Assembly (NCBI GenBank): GCA_002633005.1
Contig: NMRA01000147.1
Span: 560,001 to 607,987 of the forward strand
Reading direction: 5' to 3'
Length of the DNA: 47,987 nucleotides
Source: Phoronis australis
Lineage: Eukaryota > Phoronida > Phoronidae
Shown here: positions 11,633 through 25,400 of the stretch, one piece after another
Numbering within the stretch: position 1 is the first letter of the stretch
Layout of the letters: every line of letters begins with the position of its first letter
Position numbers and translations under genes: made by a program
The notes under the pieces: generated by a model
What the model saw: only the letters and a program-made list of their open reading frames with translations
Told to the model about the DNA's origin: nothing
Database searches by the model: none

Positions 11633-13229
11633 GCCAATATCATATTGAATGAAAATGGATATTGTGACTGCCAAAATACCCATGTTAAGTGATTTTAATT
11701 ATTTTATTGTGATCTGTAATAAGTGCATTATACACACAAACTGCTGTCCAGGTAAAAGTAAAGAATCCTACAATGCTGGACCATATTACTTCTCAATTCA
11801 TGCGAATGATCTTATTACCAGCTTTGTGTTTGAGCTTTTCAGTCTTAATTACCCACAATGCAACAATTTTAAACCAAAGCACACCTGGATTGTTACGGTG
11901 AAATCTCACAAATTTTGGCAAAAATAAGCAAAATAACCATTTTTTCATTTTTTAATTTTTTTCAATGGCTTCTCACACTGTTGTGAATGTCTGCAATTTT
12001 TAAAAACGTCTGATGGTTGCTATTGTAAAATTTTCAAAGCATTACTAGCTTCAAAATATCTTTCATGAGAAAAATCAAAAAATAAAACTAGTTTCACTTG
12101 TCTGCCATATTGTGTCCTAAATTAGCGAGACTTGGCCGTACTGGTTCACATCCTTTAATGTCAATTAATAAAACATTAGCAAGGCAGGTGTGGCTACAAA
12201 ACGGTGGCGTTGTGTCCCGATGACAACGGATTAAGACTAGGGTTCCTACTGCAGAACCCCAAACTGAAACACACAACACTAATGGCCACAAGACACATAT
12301 TGGCAATGGAAAAAACTGTTACAGTAATCTGATCTGCCCAACAAAATGTGAAGACCGTGCAAGAAACATTAAAGTCCATCTTGAAGGGTTACACAGTCAT
12401 GTAAATTTGATTTCTAGCATCACTCTAAGTCCACCAGTGCCATAAATTGCCAAATGTAGTACTGTTAGACATATTGGCTTGCTTTTGTCTACATCACCAC
12501 CTTTTAAAACAAACAGCTGTGAATAACACCCGCACGTGTTCTATTCAGATCTTTATTCAATACAACTGTAATTGGCTGTATGTTAGTTGTGCTGGGTTCT
12601 CGTGGTGATGCAGTATGGCACAAAAAGACAACTTCGTCTATCATTTGACGGGCTTACATTTGAGCGATTAAACTTGAGTTTTCTCATTGCTAACTCTGCT
12701 AGCACCATCTGGCTAGCCCAAAACATCTAAAATAAAACTCCGTTGAAGTTAGGCTTTAAAGCCAATCTTCAACGGTAACACATGTCAATTTGGTTCCAAA
12801 AGTATGTTAAGAGCATCGCTCTGAGCCCACTAGTGTCATAAATGGCAAATGTAACGAACTGTTTGGCATATTGGCTCGCTTTTGTCTACGTCACTGCGAG
12901 AATCACCTTTTAATTCAAACTGCTGCGAATAACACCCGCACGTAATGGTGTTCTATTCAAACCCCCTATTCAATACAACCTTTTGTTGTTTATGATGGGA
13001 TCTCGCAGTGATGCAACATGGCACGAAAAGGCACCTTCACTTATCATTTGACGGGTTCAAACTTGCTTTAATTAATTTAATTACTTATTAGAGACACATC
13101 ACGTGTTTTGCCATCCAAAAATATCCCCAGCAATTGGATTTTCTAAGCAAAAATGATCAATATTGTTTTGATAAGAAAATCATGTCCATTTCATCAATAC
13201 ACATATCTCTAGCCATGTAATTACCCGAC
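11633..13229. other. Intergenic region between two convergent genes
   Basis: About 1.6 kb separates the poly(A) signal of the plus-strand gene from that of the minus-strand TRMT2A homologue. It contains AT-rich DNA and a duplicated unit at 12390-12670 and 12778-13062. No coding exon or RNA gene was recognised. Confidence 0.6.
12390..13062. repeat. Two direct copies of a ~280 bp unit
   Basis: Units at about 12390-12670 and 12778-13062 share ordered landmarks: ATTGGCTYGCTTTTGTCTAC, AATAACACCCGCACGT, TTCAATACAAC and TATCATTTGACGGG. Identity is roughly 75-80% by eye, so this is an old tandem duplication or two copies of one repeat family. Confidence 0.65.
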
Positions 13230-13235
13230 TTTATT
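13230..13235 (-). promoter_or_regulatory. Probable polyadenylation signal of the TRMT2A homologue
   Basis: TTTATT on the plus strand reads AATAAA on the minus strand, about 185 nt beyond the TAA stop at 13421-13423. Its position suits the TRMT2A 3' end; chosen by motif and distance only. Confidence 0.45.
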
Positions 13236-13420
13236 AAGAACTAGAGGTCTAAACATACAGACTTTGTTAAGGACTAGAGGTCAAAGTATAAAACTCCTTC
13301 AATGAGTTCTAAATGCATCTGTGTCCAAAAACAGACAGCCATTACAACAGTCCCACCTCTCACTAACACTATTCTTATAGCAGACACAGACACAGACAGA
13401 CCTATCACAACCTCCTTGTG

Positions 13421-16400
13421 TTATTTGTCCTCGCACTGTCTTTCCATTAGTATCACCAGCTCGCAGTGTTTCGTGTGTGGAAACATGTCTACAGGCACAG
13501 CTTTCACGGGACGGAATGGAGGTCCCTTCACACGCTTGGAAGGGGCACGCATAAAACTGAAATCATTGACTGGTTGGTAATGAAACATTTAAAGACCTTT
13601 TCTCAAAGGGTTAATCTTGTTCAAACTACAGTTACTAGACTAATGCTAAAACAGACTTTTGAAAATGTTAAAAATGGCTGCTACGTGACAGAATACGCAA
13701 CATCTGAAAATAAACATAAAAAACTAAAATTGCCATTAGAGGGCACAGCGGTAGTCAGATCTTTCAAAAAGTCATTCATCACTAGCCAAATTAATGAAAA
13801 CACACTTGCCAATTTCACAAAGATACTGCAAATAATTAATAAAAGAGGTACAGGTGTGGATGCAAAGTAATTGTTACTCGGGGGCGTCAGAGCACGAGTA
13901 GTCTGATCCATTCGAAAATCAGCAGAGGTCTTCTCATAATGATCTTTGGAGTTGTTTGGTAAACAGAGAAGCATATGCCAAAAACAAATTCATGAATAGT
14001 GAAAATGACCACTGGGTGTTGCAGAATACGATGAATCCATCCAAAATGGGAATATATCATTGCCTCCTTAAGACAAACCTATTTACAAAATTTCATGAAA
14101 AATCTGTCAAGGATAAAATTGTCAATGGGAGTCACAGCGGTAGTTGAGTCCATCCGAAAGTCGTCATCTGTTGTCACATTCACAGAAACACATTTGCCAA
14201 ATTTCACAAAGATCCTGCAAGTGGTTACGAGATACAGCCACGGATGCAAAAAAATTGCCGTTAAGGGGTACCACTGTATTACTGCTCTTCTGAAAATCAA
14301 TGTCAGCCGCAGTCTTCCTAGAAGCAACACGTCTGTCAATTTTTATAATGATCTTTCATGCAATTTGGCAGCTGGAGAGGCGGATGCCGAAAACTGACTC
14401 AAAAATAATAAAAATGGCCACTAGTTGGACAAAATATGTCAAATCCGTCTCAATAATGAGAAGGTGAATTGTCTCCTTAATAGAAAACTACAAATGCCAC
14501 ATTTCGTGAAAATCCATCAAGGACCTCCAAAGATACAGAGGCATACCTAAAAAACTAAAACTTCCACTAGGGGGCACAGCTGTAATCTGATTGATTTGAA
14601 ACTTGTAACCATATGTCGTCACCTCCATAGAAACACATCTGCCAAATCTCTTTTAAGATTCTGCAAAAGGTTTAAGAGATACAGCAGTGGACGCTTGACT
14701 TCAAATGCCCAGATGGAGATGACTGCAATATGCACACAAATATGCATAATATTGTGGGCTCAAAAATACAAATGTAAGTCATCAGGGTCAATTTGCACGC
14801 TGCTTATGTAGAACCGTGTGTCTAAACGAATAGTCGAAAGGCAGAGAGAGAAGCCAATTAAAATGAGAACTTACTCTACCAGATTATTGAAGGCACCCTG
14901 TGGATTGCAGGAGACATAGAGCAGACGATTTATGTAAGGACACTTGCGGATGGCATAAACTACTTTGTTGTCTGGAAATGTAACAAAGTAACTGAAATTA
15001 TACAGTGAACAAAAAACATTCCTGTACATCATTTTACAAAAAAGTTGACAAAATCTTCAGTCAGATATCAATAAGGTTTGCTGGATTTTGGGTGACTTTA
15101 AGTTTGCATTGCTTCATGTGTTTAACAAAGCTAGACTACTACTGACAAAATTTGTCAAGTTTAGCTCAAAGATGTCTGTATCTATATTCCAAACACACTT
15201 TGTACCTGACAAAGGACATAAAAGACTATTCAGTAACTCCACCAAACATGCTCGCATTTTGAGAACCAGTTTTCTCCACTGAATAACGAGCATCAACTGG
15301 TTCTCAAATGTGGGCCTGATAAATCANCTACTACCAGTAAAAGAACTACCAAAATTCCGCCTACAATAAAACACCAGGTTTTTTGGTGAAGTATACTATT
15401 TACACTAAATTAGAATTGAATACACAATGCAGCTTAATGACGGTGCATGCTTATTCATTGTTGCTAAAAACGCTAAAAATATGAAAGCTTGCTATTGGTT
15501 ATATGGATGAAAACTAATGTATCTTATCAGCAATAGGCACTTACGGAGGCCTGGCCTCGGAGGGTCCACTATGGCAAGCACGTTCTTGTCGGTGAGAGAA
15601 TACATCAGTCTGGGTAGCACGTCCTCTGCCTTGCCACAGTGGTAGGTGGCATTGGTCACACCTGACGATGATGAGAACAGCTTGTTGACAATGACATCTA
15701 GCTACACGTTGTCGTAAATACTCTCACTGTTTAGAGTCATCCCTAATACATTTCATCTGTCTTAGTTAATTTTTGCCATTATTTGTCATTTAGTTATTGT
15801 CTTAATTCTCAACCCGTTTTAATTGTATCTTTGTTACGTATATTTCATTGTTGTTTTATTACCTCATTGTTTTATATTACTGTTTTTCTTTTTGAGGGCC
15901 CTCTTGGAAAGCAGTGCTATCACTGAAGAGGCCACCCTCATTTTAAATATCACAATAATAAATAAAAATAAATAAATAAATAAAAAATACAGTACCAAAC
16001 TCTCATGAATACACAATAACAATCTCCATTGAGTGCGCCATGAGGATAACACAACTGGCAATAGAACTCTCCTTTCTCCTGGTGATAAGAAATCGCGTGA
16101 CCTAGTTTAGGGAATCGGGCATATTTTTGTGTCTCTCAATGATGTCGGGAAGGTGAAAAAATTTCAGATCACACATCCACGGGTATTTTTTCCAGTTAAT
16201 AAACCTTTTCACGTCGGAGTTGCAGCCCACAGGACAGTAGCAATACTTCGTTGTCATTGGAAGGACGAATAAATGCAACCGAGAAAAACTTGTAAAGAAT
16301 CAGACAACAACAAATAACATGTGAAACTCCAGTGGCTCGAAATTGAGGCAGCAAATGTGCCTGGCAGATGTTTATAGCAATGTGGGTAAAGTGATATTCG

Positions 16401-19400
16401 AGTGTCGCCGCATAATCCGGGGCGGCCCTATAAACTTGGCCTTCACAGTCTGTGGTATGTTTCACGATAAGTGACGGAAGACTTGAGACAGAAATTGGTC
16501 TTGAGCTCAAAAACACAATTAAATTGCACATAAGCAAAAGTGCAAAGTCTCTAAGAATATATGCATAACTGCTAGTAACTGAGATAATTTCTACAAATTA
16601 TTTCTAGACTGTGGTGCGCCCATCATTACTTGACTGAATCTTCAGCAACTGGGAAATGGGAACGCAAGACCAAATTTCTGACTTAGGTTCATGAAACAGA
16701 TCCCAGGATGAAAAAGATTTGACCACAAAGAAAGAGTCTTCAGTCAAGCATTGACACACGGCATATGGTAGAATGATACAGAGATATTATGACAATAGTG
16801 AGAGGATGTGTAACAAAGAGTTTTGAAATAAGTACCTGAATATAATCACCAACTACAGTCAGAGCGAGCAGTATGTCAAGCACAGTAACATTAATGAACT
16901 TAACAAAAGTTGTTACCTTATGTAATGTTCACAACAGGTACCTTTACTGATCGACGACGTGACAATGTGAATTTCACTAAAATTGCATTTGAAGCTACAC
17001 TCGCTACCAAAACCTGGATTGGCAAGTTTGGCTTGACTAACAAGCTCACTGATCTATTTTGTGATGGTGGTAAATTGCAACAAAATCAAAAGAAAGAAAG
17101 GGTGAATGAAAGGTTATGCTGTGGTTCATTAGTACATCAACTTACCATTCAACTCTGCGTTATGCTTGGCATCGTCAATGGCTTGTTGAGACATCTCGAT
17201 ACCAATCACTTTTTCAACATTCTGAAATATAGACAACAGGTAATTCTTAATATTAAACTCATGGCTATTATTTTTTCTTATAAAGCACGGCTTGAACAGC
17301 ATAAGGGACTATTTCCATTCGGCTTCCACAGGTAGAAATTGTTGCCATAATCTCTTTGTGTCCCTGATTTCCTATTTACAAAGGGAAGGTCTCTCAAAAT
17401 AGCCAGCCAACTAGCATCATCCAGAGCTGTAGATAAAAACTGGTGAGACGAGCATAACTAGCTTTTTCAGTCTACTCTTTTTGGGGTCAACTCCACAAGA
17501 AACAGATATCATAATGAAGAGTGGCCGCACAATTTCCCAGATTTGTCAGCTCTGGCATTCAACCAACACCTATCTTGACCGTTACTGAAGTTTAGAAGAA
17601 ACATAATTTAAAAAAACCCCTTACATTACTCCCACTTTTTCAACAAGGAAAAGTCAGTTATTGACTTGGAAAGCTACACTCGGTGATACATGCAAGCGCC
17701 AGTCGCTCATCTTTTCTAGGAACAATACATATATCTGGAGCAAGTGACAAATTTGCCTAGTATGCAAATTTTGATTAGAAAGTCATGCTGCTGGTTACTA
17801 CATACTAAACACTTATACCCCAAGTGAAATGCATTGTGTTCACAACATGGTCACCATTTTTTCTAATTAAAAGTCATTTTCAATTTTAGATCGCTTGCTG
17901 CTATCGATGTAAAGACTCGGGCAACCCCTTTGAAGCGAGTTCTAGGTCACCAGCAACATATGACGCCCATCTCTGCATTTCATTGATTGACTACAACATG
18001 AACTGGTCACAAATCTGACTGCCTATTTGGGACAAGATGTGTGAATTCATCAATTATTCTTTGAAATGTTAACGAAAAGGAACAGTCAGTTTATCAGAAC
18101 TTTTCAATCAGGCGGTTTAGCCAGCCACGTTATGCTGCTTAAACCTCGAAATGAAATGTCCACCAAGCATTATAATAACAACTAACCATAGACTGATACA
18201 AATAATTATGTAAAACTTGAACAGATGTAGAAGATAACAAAGTAACCTCCTTAAGTCTGGTATGCACGCCACATGCTGGTCACATCATTAGATTACATCA
18301 TGCGGCATGCAGACCAGGTTTAAAAATGTTTGTAAACTAACCATGGAGTACACTTTAAACCAATGAGAGACTTTCAAAGGCAATGTGCTGACTGGTCACA
18401 TGAGACCAGATGCCACTTGCCTTTAGAGGACGAGGAGGTATTTATTTAAAACACATCACATCTAATCGCACATTGCAAAAAGAGTTTTTTTCACCAAGAG
18501 AACGTGTTGCCTAAGTACGTCAATTTGTGAACTAACGATGGAGCACACATCAAGCCAATTAGAGTAAAGATCACTGAATTGGCTCAAACGCCAGTGCAAA
18601 CATTGCCCAACTACTTCAGCCTCCTTACCTTAGCCATTGTCAGTCCTATAGTTCCTGTACCACAGCAAACATCCAGTATGTGTGTATCCATGGATACCTG
18701 ACTCCACTCAGCTATAGTGGTGTAAAGTACTTCTGCACCCAGGGTATTGGCTGTGTACAAACAATAGACCAGTAGAAGGAAGGTCTTGAATCACATTTAA
18801 GAAAAATTTGCATTGCCTCAACCCAACACGGCCATAATACAATTTTAGGGACTACAACTAAGACTAGTTATCACCAGATTGAACACATAGGCTGTTATGC
18901 GCTTATGCTGTCTAAATGATTAATAAATTATAATACCATATGGTAGTTATGTCTGAGCTGTTAATGGAACTACTTAAGATATGTTGATTGGAATTGCGAA
19001 ATTTTAATCTTGTTAAGAGTTTTGAACGTCGCGAGTAAGCTACTTGGGACAGTTGAGTTGTATTAGTTTATCATTAAGTTCTTATGGCTGTGACAGTGAA
19101 AGCCACTAAAGCTGGTCATTTGCTGTGAACAAACAGTAAAGTCACAGTTAAGTTGTAAATCTCTTTACATATGACGTAAGTTACAACACACTGCTAAAAC
19201 ACGAAAAAGTTCCTTACAAGTGACATTCCCAGTCAAAGCTGCACTCTGCAACCCACTTACTGCTAAAGTACGAAATCAGGACATACCAAACCACGGCAAG
19301 AATTTCAACACTCCATCAGACTGGAAGAGCTTTGGGTCAGGCCTGTGATTTCCTGAAGCATTTTTTGACTTGCAATTAAATGCAGTCGAGTCGTTTAAGA

Positions 19401-22400
19401 GTCAAATGTAGATAATAGGTTGAATAATTCATCACAGTTATTAGCAACAGGAGTACTCACTCTGAAAGAAAGCATCAGGAGAGATGCGAAAATTCAGTGA
19501 CAGGAGCTGCTCACATACATACTGGTCTCCCCACAGCCACTCTACAGGGTGCTCACTCTGACCTCCCATAGCTCTGGATAACAGATAAATAGTACATGAC
19601 TATACTGTATAAATCAGTTCTATGATACAGCGGGAACATTATACTAGTCTCCCTGCAGTCTCTATACAGAGTGCTCACTCCTACCTCCTTTAGTCCTGGA
19701 TAACAGATATTAAGTACATGATTGTACTATATAAATCAGCTCAATGATACAGCGAGAACATCATACAAGTTTCCCCGCAGTCACTATTCAAAGTGCTCAT
19801 TGTGACCTCCCATAGCCCTGGATAACATGACAACTCTAGGCTATAGTGAGCGAATCATAACGGTCTTCCCACAATCACTCCAAAGGGTACACAATATGAC
19901 CTCACACGGCCCTGGACAACAGACAGATGCTATAATACATATATGAATGACTGTCATATAAATAACCTTTAAGGTATTGCCAGTCAGCCTATGTGTCTCA
20001 TTAGACAGAGCTAATAACAGGACTGGGCATAACTGGAAGAGACCTTTGCTTGTAGGATACTTAATATAATTAGAGTACCCAGCTCACCACCATGGTATTT
20101 CCATGCTATAGACTCAAGGTTTACTTGGATTGAAATATTTTCTGAGACAGGTTCAGGCATAACAGTTCTTGGCAAATACATTTTAAGGTAGATCTTGGCT
20201 ATGACCTCAGGTAATGCAAGTCGAAAACAAACCTAATTCACTCTTTCAGGATTTGAAAAAAATAACACAGACTGCAACTTTCATGCCAAATTCAGTGTAC
20301 ATACCTCTGAAATCTAACAAGCCCTTACTATAACTCTTTTTTGGTCCATTTTTGAAGTTCATTTCCCCATTGGATTCTGAATAGCCAAGCCCTGGATGGC
20401 ATAACAACTGTACATAGACCACACATTGGTGCATAATGAAATTTAACATTCACATTACAGGAGTCTTGTGGGTCGGAACTGGAGTGATGGAAATTACCGG
20501 TTTGTCTGGCTATGAAAGTAGAGAGAGGTCACTTTACATGTAGTTCCTTGACCTTTTGAGAAATAGTCCCTCAGTTTGTTTTTCTCCTCTGCTAAGGCCT
20601 CCTGGAATCAGTTGAAGCAGTCATATAAGTGTGCAGCTATTGAATACATGACTCAGATTTTTAAAGAAGATGACAAGCCAGCACTTTACTCCAGTCAATC
20701 ATAGCCCTACCCCAAATGGAACTCTCTTTCACAAAGGTAGGAGAATGCATTACATGCTTGACCTAGTTAGACATGCAAGAAGCAATACTCTGCAGAACCA
20801 TGGACATAGTTGTATTCTCTGATGTCAAAATGCAACTCAAACAAGAAAACTCCATTACTTTACAACAATGGATGTGACGATAACGTCTACATAAAAATAA
20901 TCAGTGCAGCAGCAAAGAGCGACATGTTAAATGAATGGATAATGCATGTGCAGAATTGTGGGTGACTCTACAGAACTGTAGTAGTATGGTCATAAATAAC
21001 TACTTACAGGAGACAAGTCTTGTGGATCGAAGCCAACAATGGCCATAATGTCACCCTTCTTGCTTATTCTAACTGTCAGAAGTTTCCAATGGCCGGAGTA
21101 GGTTTGCGGTGAGTATACGTCGTACGTCGACTGCTGGATATAATCTTGAAAGCACTGGAAATTAAAAATTGGATTATCGTTACCATGAAAGCACGTTCAA
21201 TGACGAATAACAACAGGGTTGAAAGTTTTAGATTAGTATATCATGAAACAAAAAATGATTTCTCATTTTTTCAAGAACACAAATGAGGGGCCAGCATAGA
21301 TTCTGAAAGGACTGACTTAAAATTCTCTATGTACATTCAGAAATCCTCGAGGAAATGCATGTTGGAGAAGACATGTACACACACGTAAAAATACTGAAAT
21401 CATTTACGAGTACAACTGATCGTGTATGAGAGTGCAGCCATTTCTGTTTAAGCATGTCAGATGCGTGTTGACCTTCACTAAATCTAGAATTGGATATTTT
21501 TTCTGTACTAAGTAATCGAAGAACTCTAAGTACGAGTTTTAAAAATCTTTGACTCTCTAATGAACCGCAACATGTTGGTGCTTCCTATAAGTCAAGTAAT
21601 ATGTCCTGAAGTTGAGTAACAAAAATGACCTAATGTGCTTTGACTTAAATTTGACATTTTCAAGCCATGGTCATCCTTAGTGTTAATTCAAAACATTGCT
21701 TATACCATTTTGAGTACAGGCTGAGACTTGGAGCACAAATACCACATAAGCTGGCATAACATTCAAATAACTCTTCAGCACAGCTCTTTGGTCGAAGTGG
21801 GTATTATTAAATGTTCATCAACAGACAGCAACTCAGATCAAGTCACATGTCAGAGTGGCCCATTTGAATTAGCCCAGACAATAGTGTGACTCTGCCTTCA
21901 ACCTGTGTTACATTCAGACATCACCAGATGAGTACAGTATAACTAGTAACTACGTGTGATGATCATGTGAAGTATCCTCATGTGTTAAAGTCACCTGCTG
22001 ATCACAGGTAACATGACACTTAATAACAACAACAACACCATAAACACTACCTGCACAACAGCACACATCTCCGTGGATACAATCAAACTGTTGCCAGGTG
22101 GCGCTACGCAGGTTGTTCCAGACTTGTAGCTACTTAGCCTAAACCCAACCGTCTTCACTGCAAGTCAAAAGTGAGCCAAACTGAAGAACACGTCAGCTTA
22201 CTTGTACAAGGAACATGGGGAGGGAATTTGACTTCATAGGCAGATGCAATTCATTAATAACATGATCAAAGAGTATTAATAAAACTTCACAAGACATAAC
22301 ATGCCAAATTCAAGAGACACGAGCTGAGCTGTTGTTGTCAGCTGAGCTATAGCTCAGATCATAGCTTGATGCCGGTTACCCGCACACAGAGTGCAAAAAT

Positions 22401-25400
22401 GCTCACTGACTTGTTCATTACGTTTGCAGTAAACAAACAGAAAAAATGAAGTTCACACGATTACAGTGAGCCAGCGAAAGATGTGTAGTTGTCAAGTGAT
22501 GCACTTTCATTGGCTGCCAAAGGTAATCAGCAATGCACTTCGCTCACCTAGCAAACATGATGTACGGATTTATGCAAGCAAGGCAAAAGAATGCCACCAA
22601 GTGAGACATTCGCATCATCGCCTTGTGAGGCAAAATTCTGATGGCTCATTTTGCTCCAGATGTGAGCTATGAGCCGAGCTAATTTTCTTCGAGGCACGTA
22701 ACTCTTCATTCGAATTATAAATAATAATAAATTAGTCAGAATTGTACCATACACTTTTGATGCAAAAACAAATTAACATTGTGAAGTCTAATTAAAAACA
22801 ACAGCAGAAGTCAACTATGAGGTAATGAAGCACAATGTCAAACTGCGTACAATAAAGAAGTCTGTGTACTACCTTGATCATCATCGTCACTGACACCAAT
22901 GGTGAACTCGCACTTATTTCTGTAGTTTTCCAGCACAGGCTGAAAGTTAGCATAGACGAAGGGAAGTCAATTTAATAGAATTTGAAACTGGTTATGAACA
23001 AATGCTGTCAAGATTTGAGCCTTCCAATCAATGAGCTATAATTATGACTGTTGATATTACCCACTGTTAAATTTAGCACTAAAATTCTCTTATTGAATGG
23101 AAAGAGTGGAATTACAAACGAATGTAATCATCATACAACGCGTAAACCATTCCTTCTTAAGGGTAACGCTGTACTAACAGCAATGCCCAGAAATCTGACA
23201 AACTTTGGACCAAGCTGAAGTGAACTTCATGGAATTTCTTAGTGGTAAGATGGTTAAGTATTGAGAACACTTAAAGGTGAAGGCAACCTTTCTTCATGTC
23301 ATTTTTATTAAAAATAAGGTTCATTGAATATCACAGACATATTTTTCAGTTACTTGCAGCTTTTTGTAATTTAAACAATTACTCATCCTCAACTCTGGAT
23401 TTGACATTTTGGGTGGCAAGAATTTCGAGCCAATTTCTTTTCATATAGTCTGACTGTGAGAGCTGCCGTGTCAGTCATTCTTCTATCTGAGTTGTGATAA
23501 GTTTGGATGTCGTTTGCTTTTGTTTACGAGTCAGTCAACATGCCACACTGCTAGCCTAATGGGTACCGGGATGTAATTATTATCGTCTCACGGACAGAGG
23601 AATAACCGTCCCACTTGCCCGATTGTCCCGCGACACACTCCCACTTGATAGTGACCTGAGCACACAAACTGCTTACATCCCGCCGTGTGACACCCTCGCC
23701 ACACACCTAGCACCTTCTAAATAGCTCCAATACTTCAGACAAGTCCTCAATAAACTTATCAAAGTTTGGCTCACCATTCTGTTCATTGAACGACGAACTG
23801 TCCTCTTCACTGGGTGTCGAACTGAGCCTGTATTCACTCTCACTACTCAACATTGCAGCAGGGCTGCTTACAGGCTCCGGGCGATAATGAGTACATACCC
23901 GTACGCAGCAACAGTTTGGTATGTTGACTGACTCGTAAACAAAAGCAAACGACGACCGAATTTATCGCAACCGAGGTAGATCAATGACTGACTCGACAGC
24001 TCTCACAGTCAGACTATATGAAAAGAAATTAGCGCCAAATTCTTGCCTCCCACAACATCACTTCCAGAGTAGAGAACGAATAATTAATTAAATTACAAAA
24101 AGCTGTAATTAAGTGAAAAATATGTCTGAGATAATCAATGAATCTCATTTTTGCTAAAAATGACATGAAAAAAGGTTGCCTCCGTCTTTAATGTTCTTAA
24201 GCTTCAATACAGCCATACTGCGCAATCCCAAAAGATGCTCCAAATATGTCCAGAAGATACATATCAGTAGAGATGACCTCTAAGTAGGTATCCATTATTA
24301 AGTATCAGTCAAAGAGAAAATGAATTTGAATTTAACTCACTGAAGGTTTGACATCCTCAAGAGGGCAACACAGGTCGCTATTCAGTTTCCTGGAATACAG
24401 GACACATAGACACAATCAAAATGACATTGAAAATATATCCACTCGACAAATTAAGCTGGTTCCACCAAAATTTGGAGGTTTAGAACAGATGCAGAATGCA
24501 ATATTTTTTTCTCATCATTTTTCAAAAAAACTTCATCTGGTAAAGAAGAAAAAAATCAAGAAAGTCCATTTTCAAGAGGCCAGTTCCCTGGTAATTTAGG
24601 AAAAAATCATAAAACTACAATAAAATGTGAAATAGTTACATTTGCAAATAAGACAACAAAACACAATGGACACAATTACACACCTGCTTTCAGCAAGCCA
24701 TTTTCTGGCATCTTTATTTTGTTTGTCGATTTCCTTAGTAAGCCTTTTCATAAACACCACCATGTCTTCCTGCTTTTTCTTCAAAACACAATATAAAGTA
24801 GAGTCTTCCAATGATTGATAACTTTGAAAAATAATATCAATTTCAATTTATTAAATGTGCTTTGAGAACTCATTTTAAAATATGAGTAAGGCCAGTTTTA
24901 TACAGGTAAGCATTTTGCCATTAAATCACTGAGGTTAGACGCATTACGTTTTCATAATCTAACCATAATTTACAAGTGTTGCTACAAGTAGGGCAGACAT
25001 ACGTAGACAAAACATGTCACATTAATTTCAAATGATGGCAAAACCATGCAAAGCATGAAATGTTACCACCCACTATGACCTTCTATTGCATGTGAAACAA
25101 AACGCTTGGGAACCACCAATTCAAGTGTGGCACCACAGCCAAAACTAAGTGTTTGCAATTTCAATACACTCTACATGTTACGACAGAGCATTAAATCCTT
25201 ATTTAGCTCACAGAGTAGTGTATCTAGTACAGAAGCAACCAATACTGAGCTCTTTAACAGAGCTGAAGGTCCACCGGAGGACTTTTCACCACTTGGTGAA
25301 ATGGACGTAAACCAAAAGAATGGGATGAAAATTTTTGTTCAGTGTGTTGGTACTTACCAAATCAAATTCCTTTGACATGCTTAGAAAACCGCAAACGACC

